From NCBI GenBank assembly GCA_026936325.1, contig JAPTHN010000043.1, positions 1,186,637-1,250,636 of the forward strand: a DNA stretch of 64,000 nucleotides. The letters are read 5' to 3'. Position 1 is the stretch's first letter. Every line of letters begins with the position of its first letter. Shown piece after piece: positions 37,147 to 49,285 of the stretch. Below the pieces are notes generated by a model. The model was not told the origin of the DNA. It was given only the letters and a program-made list of their open reading frames with translations, and ran no database searches. A program made the translations under genes and the position numbers. Source of the stretch: Platynereis dumerilii. Taxonomy: Eukaryota > Annelida > Polychaeta > Phyllodocida > Nereididae.

Positions 37147-38442
37147 TAACAATCCTCTTATCAAACAGTAACAGCAGACGAACCCTGCTTATTTTACAAA
37201 ATACAGATGGAGTCATATGTATCATGGTTTAGGGGTTGAATGAAGATAGGAGAAGTGAATGACTTCCAAAAACAGGGTGCAGAGTGGACATTATGCTTGT
37301 AGTGACTCATCATCCAATACCTAATATGTCTTCAATCCCCCCCCCCCCACTTTTCCTCAGATGTTTCCCCACAATTTTTTTATTTCTAAAAAAAAAAAAA
37401 AATGCCCCAGATTTTTCTTTACTCTACTTCCATTAGTGACTGACAGGGGCAGGACCAGTTAATTGCAAGTAGTAGTGCTCCACTAAAAAGGTTATTCACA
37501 AACTGAAAGCTATATCTTCAAAGGAATCATCCAGCAATTTTTTTTCTAATTTTTCTTACAAAACTCAATAATATAGTCCTTTTAACTTTTTATTGTTGTC
37601 GCAAGATCGAACTTGATCTATTCACCATTTTCAATGCATAATTGAATTAATCCTATCTATTTTAATGAATTAACTTTATGAATTTCTATCTCATACAATA
37701 TTGAAGAAAGCATAATACTTTCCCGAATATAAGCTCGACCTTGTAATGAAAAGTTCCTCATTTTTGAAACTGGCAGCCACTCAAAGAGCTTTTCAATATT
37801 TTCGCTCTAATACGAGTCATTGTTATTACAGATCTCATATTAGTGTGCCATGTTCTTTTCAACTGCCACAGTGCTCTTGCGATGTCAGCATCAGCATAAT
37901 GATTTCACAGTTGGTATATTCGCAGTTTCAGCTGTGTCACTTGGAACCCATACTGATCACACCATTGTAAATCAACAATTAGCTGTTAGATTGTTGCTCA
38001 ACATTGATTATTCAGTTTGATGTTTTGAATAAATCCAAAAGTTACAATATCCAGCTATATATAATGCATGGATTTTGTGTATAACTGCTATCAGTTTTAG
38101 CACTTTTACAACAAAACAAATTCATTCAATCTCACATTCATTTGTTGGTCTGAGAGGTTATCATGTGCTGCTCTGTCTTGGCAAAAATAATATACTCAGG
38201 AACCATTCAGAATTTTGGAGGGGAGGTAGAGTTTTGCTTGCAAAACCGCCACATTAACTTCCAAAAAATCTCCCCATAATCCCCATTCCATTCATCAATT
38301 CTGGACAGTTTCTTTGGCCCAGATCTCACCTAAAAGGCTGGAAAGCCACAAGGTGCTGCCTTCAAGGAGAAATTTCACAACACGACACCATGAATGTCCA
38401 TGATGGATCAAGTAAGTGGCTCAAATATATCAGTTTCAACTG
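37147..38442 (+). other. Spacer between foldback elements B and C
   Basis: The stretch holds a C-run (37338-37349), an A-run (about 37389-37401) and no recognised gene or element boundary. Confidence 0.5.
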
Positions 38443-39452
38443 TTATAGTGTAGCGGCATAGCAAACCAGTTGTGCATCTTTGGAGGAAAGCATGAAACTT
38501 GGCATACCTTTAGAGCATAAAGAAAGGAACATTTTGAGATATTGGGCCACTTTGTTTCTTAACCTTGGGCCATTTGACAGCATTTTAAAGTTTTTGCTTC
38601 AAAAACGCTAGTTTAATATCAATTTTTTACCCATATGACCCAATATCTTTGTTATTTAAAGCAATATCAACATGAAAGTTGGCACACTAATTGTCCTTTA
38701 CCAGGGGAACATTTTGGTATGCCACACTTGCTTATATCTGAATGTGCTAATGGGTATATAGACCCATTGCACAATAAAAGCATTTCGAGTAAAGCAATGA
38801 AAATATGTTGTAAATCAATTGCCAATGCGGACATGAAATATATTGTTTGCAGAATCAGGATGTCATTTTCCTGAAAGTGCATCAAAATAGGGTCATTTTG
38901 ACATATTGGGCCACTCTGTAACCCCAGTAGTTTCCAAAATACAGCTCATTGAAATTAAAAAGTTATCTCGAAGAGGATTTTGAAAACGGGCATATCTCTG
39001 GAAAAGGTCTATAAACAGCCAATGCTAGAATTCCTAATTTTACAGAATCATACGACTTATCATTTGTATTCATGGAAGAATGGAACTTTTGGAGCTATTG
39101 TGGCACTAGGTGGTGGGTATTCCTGATAGTCTAATGACTGTATGACAGTGTATGATGGAGCCTCGTTATGAGTTTACCAACGCACTTACTTTTCTTTACT
39201 TTATCTATGTGAAAGAGAGTAAGTAATGGGTGGGTCACTTTACAGCATTATAATGATGGTGACTCCCCCCCCCCCACATGCAAGCTGCAGTGTTCCAATG
39301 TAAAGTTTTTGTCTTACAACAATGTTGCATTTTAATTCAATTCATACAACCTAAAGTTATGGTACTGGTCTTCATATATGTGTACAATTCTCGAATCAAT
39401 TCAATTAATCAACTGATATCAAATGGCCCTGAGATATTAATGATGAATATTA

Positions 39453-40769
39453 CAGTGAAACACTTTGATATAGGAAAAATCCTTTCAGGTTCATGTTGAT
39501 TTTTGCATTCTGTGAGTCATGATACATCATGATTTGTCATGATCATTACATTAGTATTGGAAAAATATACGCAGCTGATGATTCATGATCACTACCATGT
39601 AATATAGTTGTAAATGTGACTAAATATGTGAAACACTTTGACATGGAATGATGAGTCATCATAGGCATGATTTGTCATATTGCATAACCACAGCCGATGC
39701 GCTCAAAAGATTTTGTTCGTCAGCTGTTGAGAGCACCAGTGCCAGTCCAAGGCAACTGGAGGCCAACAGGATGACGCCGTGGGAGGAGGAGCGGTTATGG
39801 ATAATATAAAAATATACTTCCATCATTACCTTGGGTACTGCAATGTTGAATCGGCCTTGGCTTGGCGTGGTGCTTTCAGTAAAGCCAGACATAATTGATC
39901 TTTAGTTTCTCTAATCTTCTCAAGGCATATTTCTAGGGTAGGTCGGTAGGACGAAAAAGAAGGTGAAATATCAGTTTTTTGTACATGTCAATTTGATAAA
40001 AATTGTGGGTATGATAATTTTTTTTTTCCATCGGCAGAAAATGGGTTGGTTCGGTTGCTCTGAGAAGCGAAAAATTTAAAAAGTCCGGCCTAAATGACAA
40101 TAATGTCCTGTCTAGCCTCAGTAAAAAAAATCATTCCTTCTTTCTCTTATTTACAATGTGTTGTTCGATCTTGAAATCAAGTTTTGTATAGCGAGTGCTT
40201 GAAATAAATAACTGACTCTGGTACATGTATCACAATGCAGTACTTTCTCCTCCACCCCCCCCCCCCCCAATATGTAATGGCTGACCCCAAATGTAATTTC
40301 CTGACTTTTCCAGGCCTTTCCTTCTTATGGACACCACCTGTTTCTGCATGCAGTTGTACCATTCTATAAACAAATCCCTTGCTGACACAAAGGCTTTAAG
40401 ATATCTCTCGTACGCTTTTATAATGCAAATATTTCAGATAAATGACTCTCCATCTCAGGTGGATACGCCTTCTTTTGGCCGATGAATAGGAAATTGTCAT
40501 CATGAAGGAAGACCAATCACTGCCAGAGCCTGGTTATGAAAAATCATCCAAATGATGACCAATCATCCCATGTCAATATCTTTCATACGCAGCTTTGGAT
40601 CTTACAGATTCACAGCTATGGCATGTAATCTCGATCATGAATCATCAACAGCATATATCCTTCCTATACTAATTTAATGATCATGACAAATCATGGTGTA
40701 TCATGACTCACAGAATGCAAAAATCAACATGAACTTGAAAGGATTTTCCTATATCAAAGTGTTTCACTG
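39453..40769. mobile_element. TA-flanked MITE with 97-bp inverted ends, in the left arm of C
   Basis: It begins CAGTGAAACACTTTGATATA and ends with the inverted copy. The inverted ends run about 95 bp, to the GTCATGATCATTA text. TA lies at 39451-39452 and 40770-40771. The right arm of C has no counterpart to this segment. The centre carries a partial internal repeat of the end (about 39620-39690) and C- and T-runs. No coding region is recognised. Confidence 0.8.
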
Positions 40770-41403
40770 TAAATGATTAAATGCTATTGGTTCTGACAAC
40801 CTGCTTGACAAATCATATTTGTGGCAGTGAGCTGGTAAATGAACCTATATTAGAAATGTCACAATCTACATTTTCTCTGTACAACCTCTTAAAAAAGAAA
40901 AGAAGAAAATAACTTTTCCTGCTAACATGAAAATGCTGTAATACACAGTGATACTTACATTGTGACTGCCTTCCTTCTACACAATGGGCCACTGTGGAGA
41001 GATTAAAGACTTCTTCAAGTTATATAATTATATTTCTTCACTAAATAAAATTTTGATATTCTTCCTTTTAACCAATATAGGGGGACATACAGAATACAGA
41101 TGTTTCTCCACAATCTAAACCCAACTCCACCAGTTATAGTATCCAATATAGGAGACCATACAGATGTTACTCCATAAATTAAAAACTCACTGATGAAATG
41201 AGTCTAAGAGGGCAGTCCATGTTCCTTTTGCAACTAATGCTACACAAGTTTAACTCCAGGAAAAGTTTACAAGACCTATTGGAAAACAGCAATCCTTTAA
41301 TCCCTAAGTACTGGTTTTCATTGTTTCTTAATTTACTTTACTATTAAAAGTGGGAGCCATTATTCATTATCTTATAGATGCACTTGTACTTTTTAATGGG
41401 ATC

Positions 41404-41610
41404 TAGTCACACATCCTCAGAGTTTTGTAGCTGTTTTTGTATCATGTCTTCCCGTTTCCTGATGTAAAGCTTGTCGAGAGTTTCAAACATGACATTCACA
41501 ATAGTTCTGAACTTTGCATGGCGCGGTTGTGTCTTTGGGATTATTGTACACAGATTTGTTTGTTTGCTATGTCTGTTTGATATACTGATGCACCAAAAAT
41601 GGTCATTCAT
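41404..41610 (-). pseudogene. GIY-YIG-like remnant, left arm of C
   Basis: The minus strand encodes IPKTQPRHAKFRTIVNVMFET followed by LDKLYIRKREDMIQKQLQNSEDV. Compared with the right-arm copy it has lost most of the motif residues. It looks like the older, more decayed twin of the remnant at 41890-42066, and it arose with the arm duplication or inversion. Confidence 0.35.
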
Positions 41611-41889
41611 TCTTAGATTTCTGAGAAAATAGTTAATTAGTTCAATTTTGCTCCATTCAGGTCAATGTACCAGGAAGAAGACAAGAAAAAGTTAGTAAAG
41701 CTTGCCAAAAAAGCATATGGTTACATCATATGGATAATGAAGCTGTTAAGAAAGAAATGCAGATCAAGCAAAACACACCGAAAGAACAGCACCAGGCCTG
41801 GCATAATCATTTTAGTGAACTTGCATATTTATTCAGAGTCTTTCATTCAGAAAGAGACGTGCAAATTAAACTATTTAACAAGCTTTGAT

Positions 41890-42066
41890 GAATTTCTAAA
41901 GTTACTCATTCCCAAAGACATGACAGAGCCATGCAGAACTATCATGACATTTGTAGGCTATGTCATGTATGAAACTTGTGACAGGCGTTACATCAGGGAA
42001 ACCGGAAGACAGAACGGTAGATCAATCTCAGAACATAACAAGCTACAAAACTCCTGGGATGTGTGA
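41890..42066 (+). pseudogene. GIY-YIG-like remnant, right arm of C
   Basis: The plus strand encodes GYVMYETCDRRYIRETGRQN and then GRSISEHNKLQNSWDV. The pattern V-Y-x-x-x-C-x-x-x-Y-I-x-E-T-x-R and the later EH resemble the GIY-YIG endonuclease module of Penelope-like elements and related genes (typically YIGETxR...EH). The usual YIG glycine is an arginine here. The upstream frame (from about 41665) is not recognisable. The piece could come from a Penelope-like element captured in C. Confidence 0.4.
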
Positions 42067-43260
42067 TTAGATCCCATTAAAAAAGTGCAAGTGCATTTAT
42101 ATGACATGTATAATGGCTCCCACTTTTAATAGTGAATAGGTCTTGTAAACTTCTCCTGGAGTTACACTTGAAGCATTAGTTGAAAAGGAACATGGACTGC
42201 CTTCTTAGAGTAATTTCATCGGTGGGTTTAGATTTATGGATTAACATCTGTATGGTATCCTATGACACTATATCTGATGAAGTAAGGCTTAAATTGTGGA
42301 GCAACATCTGTATGTCCTCCCACTCTGCCAACAGAGTCTATAAACTATTTCACAATATTAATCTAATCCATGCAGGTCTGCATATAATTAAAAAAAATCT
42401 TTCAATATTTATGGTCACTGTAAACTGACATCCTCTGTGTGCATGCTACCCAATTGCTTGACCTATTTCTGAGTGGCGTAAGCCACGAAAGACTGCCAGA
42501 ATTCAGATGCAGCAAGCAAGGTTATGAGAAAGCAAGTGACATTATGAGATTAGCAAGTATTCTCAGCTGGTAGCAGAAACAGATACTTCAAGGTTGTTTA
42601 TATTACATTGTCTGTTTGGTTTAAGGTGTCGGGAATGTCTGTGTTAAAGGAACACACTGATTTACTCAAAGCTGCCTGTATAACATTGTTTGTTTAATTT
42701 GAAGTTGTCAGTAAGCTGTTCGATAAAGGGAGACTCTGTCAGTCTGATGTCCTCCTATATTAGACACTCCATGTGAAGGTTTAAGGTTAAAAGGAAGAAT
42801 TTCTGAAATGTATTTAATGAAGAAATATAATTATATTATTTGAAGAAGTATCTCCCTGCTGTGCTTTAGTGTAGAAGGAAGGCAGTCACAATGTCAGTCT
42901 CAGTCTGTACAACTGCGGTTTACTTGTAAGTATTTTTTTATTCTTTTTTTTTTATAGTACAGAGTACATGTAGATTGTAACAAGGAATGAACCATTTCGA
43001 ATTTAGGTCAGTTTACCTGCTCACAGAATTTTCTCAGCAGGTTGTCAGAGGCAATAGCATTGCATCATTATAGTGTGCTTTATATTTCAGTGACATTTGA
43101 TATCAATTAATTGATTGAATTTTATTTTAGAATTTTACACATGTAGAATGACCAGAACAACAACAACAGTACACATTGAAATGAAATGCTCAATGGGTGT
43201 GATGCAAGCATTTTTACATTTGCCCATTGCAGTCTGTGGGGAGAGTCATCAGCATTATTA

Positions 43261-44263
43261 CGAGGGGTGTCCCAAAAGTTGTGACCAATTTTTTTGGCAG
43301 ACCTATCTATTTGAAATAGCTAAATGAAATTTTCACAGAATAAATTTCAGGTATTTGACCATCTATTTTGAAAAAATCAAGACTGTAAGAAGTGTTTAAT
43401 TTACTGTTCTGTTACCATGGTTACGAGAGGTCAGTGCACCCAGCGCAGCTCAATTTCTCAGACGAAATTCAGCAAATTAGTTGTGTTAAAAGTCAGAGAA
43501 TTTATAGTAAAAAAGCAAATGATTGCAAGAAAATGTATTTCCTGATAAGCTTGCAGTCTTTCAAGATATCTTCCAATAGATTATAAACATTTATTTATAT
43601 TTCAATCTGATCAGCTGAGGCAGTTACCAAAGGCTTTTAATGTCAGTTGCCTAACAGCACTTGAGACCATTTGGCTGAAACAATCTGCTGTCAAGCGGCA
43701 GTGCTCAAGAACCTTAGGTTCAAAACCCAATCTCATCTGCTTTAATTACCAAATTTGGCCTTCTGTTACTTTGCGTGATACTAAAATATATATACCAGTT
43801 CAAAAATTAAAGAAATAATAGTCATAATGAGAAATGAAGCAGTCGCCACATACACTGAAATTCCACAATTTAGGAACAGCCCAGTTTGGAGGACCCAGGT
43901 GATCGCCTCAGCACATAGGTTAAACTGATTCACAGTGACTTTAAATGTAAATGAAAAACTTTGAGATACTGTTAGGTTTCCAAATAATATTTTTCATGAT
44001 CATCCATTGCATATTTACAGTAAATTCCTTGGTTATTTACAAGCCTAGACACTTGGATTTGCCTAAAATGTTGAGCTGCGCTGAGTGCACTGACCTTCTG
44101 TTTCCATGACAACAGAAAAGTAATTTAAATTGTTCAAACAGGTACCATATTTTCAAAATGGATAGTGAAATACCTGAAATTGATTCTGTGAAAATTTCAT
44201 ACAGCTACTTCAAATAGAAAGGTCTGCCAAAAAAATTGGTCAGAACGTTTGGGACACCCCTCA
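43261..44263. mobile_element. Mariner-type MITE in the right arm of C
   Basis: It begins CGAGGGGTGTCCCAAAAGTT and ends with the inverted GTTTGGGACACCCCTCA. TA lies on both sides (43259-43260, 44264-44265). The inverted arms extend about 230 bp (43261-43490 with 44030-44263). The GAGGGGTGTCCC end is characteristic of mariner-family inverted repeats. Removing the element restores pairing of the right arm with the left arm near 39245. No transposase is present. Confidence 0.9.
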
Positions 44264-45749
44264 TATGCTTTAACTGACCCACCCATTACTCTCTTTCACA
44301 TAGGTAAATAAGAATAAGAAGTGTGTCGGTAAACCCATAATAAGGCTCAAACATACACTGACACACAGTCAACAGGCTATCAGGAATACCAATCAACTAG
44401 TGCCACAATACCCCTAAAAGTTCCATTCTTCTATGAATCATGACTCTGTATAATTATGGATCCTGGCATTGGGTGTCTATAGACCTTTTCCAGAGAAATG
44501 CCCGTTTGTGATTTTCACTTCAAGATAACTTTTTAATTTCAATGAGCTGTCATTTGGAAACAACTGGGGTTACAGAGTGGCCCAATATGTCAAAATGACC
44601 CTATTTTGATGCACTTTCAGGAAAATAACATCATGAATCTGCAAACAATATATTTCATGTCTGCATTGGCAATTGAATTACAACATATTTTTATCGTATT
44701 ACATGAAATGCTGTTATTTTGGAATGGGTCTATATACCTATCAGTACATTCAGATATAAACAAGTGTGGCATACCAAAATGTTTCCCTGGTAAAGGACAA
44801 TTAGTATGACAAATTTCATGCAAATATTGCATAAATTGACAAAGATATTGGGTCATATGGGTAAAAAATTGATATTAATCTAGCGCTTTTGAAGCAAAAT
44901 CTTTAAAAGGCTGTCAAATGGCCCAAGGTTAAGATACAAAGCGGCCCAATATCTCAAAATGTTCCTTCCTTTACGCTCCAAAGGTGTGCCAAGTTTCATG
45001 CTTTCCTCCAAAAATGCACAATTGTTATGATACCTGTCCTGTAGCTATGCCGCTGCACTATTATTCACACTTAGACAGCCCATAAGCCTGACTTGTTGGT
45101 AGCAGTTGGAATCAACACTCAAACTTGGAGTGCCAATAGTGATGTCAGTATTGCAATATAGACGGGTCAATCTATGAGAATTGGCCACCTAACCCACAAC
45201 AAATTGATACAAAAGGTTTTTCAGTGTATTTTGGTACCAATTGCCTTGCTCAATAACATATTAAAAATCTAGGATTTTCTGACTATGCTAAGTGGGTCAA
45301 AATCAAGATGGCGTCCAAGATGGCCGCCGGAATCTTTAAAGTGTTATATCTCAGTTAATATTCAACTTAGAAAGATAATTTTTGGGTCCAAACCTAGGTT
45401 TTCATACCCAAGGAATCTGTTACTGCCCTTAAAATTGCAATAAGATGAGATTTTAAGCTGAAATTCTCATTTCAAGTTCTAGATCACGCCCAAGATTAAG
45501 TCCTAATGGTTTAAGATGCAACAACTTTATAGTGACTCTTTGACTTATGAAAGTGATGTTGGTGTCTATACCTATGTTTGTGACCTGAAGGAAACCAATG
45601 AGATAAACAAAAATGTATTTGCTGCAATATTTGAGGGAGGACATGAATAATGAGGCATACTTTCATATGTAGTGTTCCCTTTTGATGAGATCCAAATAGC
45701 TGAAGTTGAGCAGAGGAAGGTGAAATGTTCATGTCAGCACAAGCAATAA

Positions 45750-48590
45750 CATCATAATTTGCTTAATTTGCTTGTGTAGAAATCAAATGACCTTCAATTT
45801 TTGTTTCATCATAATGATTAAATACAACTGAAATTAAGAAGAGGGCATTTTTGCTATGAAAGTGAAAAAGAAGTGACATCGTATCATGGTCATACTATCA
45901 TGCATGAAAGGCCAAGATGATGAAGATGCACAAAACGGTCATTTTTGTGACAGCAATGAGAATAATAAGGAGTACCAGTTCAAATAAGAGACAATTACTC
46001 ATCCACAGAAGTGGCCAGGCTCTTCTTTATATCCTCGGTATGGCCAAAATCAATTGTCTTGCTCTAAAAACACAATTAATTGGCAAGTGTGCTGAGCAGA
46101 ATGAAGCAAGCGCATTGGACGTGCAATCATACAGACTGCATGCCCGAGAGCTGTACTTCTCCAATAGAAATATCGCTTGCAGTGAAAATACATTTATATC
46201 AGCAGAATTTCTCATTGATTGTTTTTAATACTAGATGGGGTTTGCATCTTCTTACAGTGAAGTGTTTACATGGTTGGGGTTAGAAAAAAAACGTATCCAG
46301 GTTGTGTTGTAGTGACTACACTTGACACAGATATTTACATTATACATGGTTTCGACACAGCTTGTAGTTTGCAGTGCACAGTGTTTACCATAGCATAAAA
46401 TTTATGGGAAAGGTACATTTCCTGGAATGGGCATGCTTGTGGCATCAGCACCAGGGCAAAGGAATGCCCGGTAAGTTCCATGACAGAAATTTACAGATTT
46501 AATGATCACAAATGAGTCGTCAATTTCTTACATTGTGTAGTCATCCCTGAATTCAAGAATATGTGTATTTCGGTTGATTTTTCTGTGAGATTTCTTTTAA
46601 CTATAGTCTAGTCCAGGAAGGCAAGAGATGATGCACTTGATTAATAAATCGAATGACCATCCAGGCCAATTATAAATCAGATATTTATCTATGGTGAACA
46701 TGTATGCTATATATTGTAAAGTATTCCAATTATTAGTATACAAACAGCTAAATTAACCTCCATTGGAGGCTTCCAGGCTGTTGCACTAGCCATTGTTCAC
46801 CCAAAACTGATCCCTATATGTTGTAAACTTTAAGAGTTTCTGCATTATCTTGCATACATTTGATGAATCACTGTTCTGGAAAGCTGAGTTATGTGCATAG
46901 GTAGTATGAAGAGAACTGAGATAATCCAGGAGTCATGACAATAATTTTAGTGACTTGGAATTCCGCTTTATTGCTTGGCTGCTTCCACACATTTGTCGAG
47001 TTATTTGCATAGGTATGAAGAGAACTGAGAACTCAGTCAACTATGTTGACAGGCAAATCAGTGCAGAAAGCATTCCATGGCCATCTTCTCAGGACAAACA
47101 ACACTGTGGTGTCTGATTTGTCAATTGAAATTCCTGACTTTTTAGCTGTTACTCTGGTCTCTGGAGAATGAAAAGTTTGGAAAACCTGTAAACATTGATA
47201 ACCAATGAAGATGCATAATATCAAGAATCTGTATTATATTTTTCTGCCAAATAAACTAAGGACTAACTAAAAGAAACAAGGAATTTGGCAGAAAGTTCAA
47301 GACAACTCAATTGTTGCTGAATTACCAAAGTACGAATATACTCCATGTTAATAGATGAAGACAGAAGTGGCTTCAGGTTAATGCAAATCAAATTGTTACC
47401 AACTGCTTTCCTGTATTTGCAACATTACGGCATTGTTACTACTTGAAATAAGCATACCTGTACCTTCAAGATAGGGTCGCATGAAAAAGTAGAGGTCTTG
47501 CCATAAAAAACCACTGGACCCTGAAAACACGGTTAAGACCAGTTTCATACAGCATATCAATGCAGGAATTTACAAATGTGTTCATCAGGAAAATGCAAAG
47601 ACCTGACAGCCTCACTGCCTCAGTGATTAGAAGACACCACACTGGCCTCAAGAAGATCATTGCAAAATTAGCAGGATGCTCACCATACACTCTGGACCCT
47701 TTCTTGAGGAATATTGTCATTGGTTTTTGCAGTCTAGAATGATATGAATGTTCATGAATATACAGCTTAGTCAGATGCAAGATTTTACAAAAAAAATTAC
47801 AGGACGCCTAGTATTTTGGTATTAAGCAGAAAAGACAAAGCTATCACATATAAGATGCTTCATGATGAAAAGCAGTTCCTCTGCACATTCATAATAGGTC
47901 TAAAAATCATTCATATCCACAGCTAGATGCTCTGAGAATGAACAACAGCATCAGCAAAAATGTGATAACTTATAATATAACTATGTAATATCTTACTAGC
48001 TGCTGACTGCTGTCCGGACTTGTCACAAACATCATCCATTAGCATATGATTAGCAACATCTTAGTAGACATTTCATGGCTCCATACATGCTACTATTAAA
48101 CCGCCAGGTGCTAGTTGAAGCAAGTATCTGTTCCCCTATGAAGAAAAAACACAATTAGCCAATATAATTGCTGTATCACTCAGTGTTATAACTGCCGAAA
48201 AACGGACTACAATGCATACCCCTGTCCTGCTTGTGGACCGTTCCAACTTCAAACCTGCATAAGTCCATAGAACAGGGCTGTTGCTAGTTATGAGGATTAG
48301 CCTATTGTTTATGAAAACAATTCTTTAATATTTGTAGCATACATTTTTACCAGTTGCTTTTTGTAATGTATCAGTTTTTCTTTCTCTGTGCATTACTGGC
48401 ATTTATAGGCCTGATAACTAAAACTTTGACAGCATTTGTTACTCAAACACTACCATTGTTTACAAATATACATACAGAATCACAGATTGATCAGATATTC
48501 TATTTTTTCATATTGGATTTCTGGATATAAATAAAACTTTTACATAAAATAGCATCTTATTGTAATTTAATTTTTTCCTTTGCCTGAAAA
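45750..48590 (+). other. Central region of element D, no intact gene
   Basis: Only short open frames are present. One plus-strand piece, near 47560-47740 (VFIRKMQRPDSLTASVIRRH followed by HTGLKKIIAKLAG), looks coding-like but has no recognised domain. It could be a scrap of a transposase or another gene. Nothing else is supported. Confidence 0.4.
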
Positions 48591-48730
48591 ACTTTGGACA
48601 TTTCACCTTCCTCTGCTCAACTTCATCTATTCTGATCTCATCAAAAGGGAATACTACATATAGAAATATGCCTCATTATCCATGTCCTCCCTCAAATATT
48701 GCAGCAAATACATTTTTGTTGATTTCATTG

Positions 48731-49211
48731 TGTTGCTGCCTTGTGGCATTGTTTAACTTTGTTTGCTGATCTAATGGACTGTATGTGACAGCTCTTGTTA
48801 GCTGTTGTTGGTGCCATTGGGTTTCACAGTTTTCCTGACATTGTGAGGACTTCCACAGTATTTCCTCAGTCTGGAAGAAACCTTGGCAGTGAAAAGATAG
48901 CAACAAGGTAATGTCTTGCATTTGTAGTTATACATTAATTAACTTGAATATTGTAATATTGTAGCTTTATATAACACCCAATTACCTCCAATTCATATGC
49001 TTATATTTGTTCTTTCCATTATTTTCAGTGTCACGCTTATGCTTATGCTTACGCTTACCATGCTTATGCTTATGCTCAATATACCTGTGCTTGCTAATGC
49101 TTTGGTAATGAGGAATATGCTCACTTTGCTGGAATAAAGCTGTGACATTCAACTCTAAAACTGCCTTGATGTTGTCATACTACTTGCGGGCTACATGCGC
49201 TTGTAGCTACA
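48731..49211 (+). repeat. 5' LTR of the BEL/Pao element
   Basis: It is 481 bp, TG...CA, preceded by CATTG. It holds a short array of GCTTAT-type hexamers (about 49034-49078), which is where most of the difference from the 3' LTR lies. Confidence 0.93.
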
Positions 49212-49285
49212 GTGACACTTGGACACAGTAGTATACACATCAATCATCATATGCTCTTCTCAAAGGATCCAGACTCAACACAATC

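Larger units (their letters stand above)
38446..45060. mobile_element. Foldback element C, 6.6 kb
   Basis: The ends are TAGTGTAGCGGCATAGC (38446) and GCTATGCCGCTGCACTA (to 45060), inverted with one mismatch. TTA lies on both sides (38443-38445, 45061-45063). Arms of about 2 kb pair almost to the centre near 41640-41880, apart from two later insertions (39453-40769 in the left arm, 43261-44263 in the right arm). Repeated text in both arms includes ATATTGGGCCACTTTG and CATGAAACTTGGCATACC. Both arms carry a GIY-YIG-like coding remnant reading outwards. No intact transposase is seen. Confidence 0.88.

Noticed and set aside
37338-37349. C-run and neighbouring A-run as a retrotransposon tail
   Set aside because: There is no target duplication or coding sequence next to them. 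They look like simple sequence.
38446-45060. Element C as a Harbinger transposon because its duplication is TTA
   Set aside because: The sister elements with matching ends have TGC, ATA and AAG duplications, so the TTA is not diagnostic and Harbinger was not assigned.
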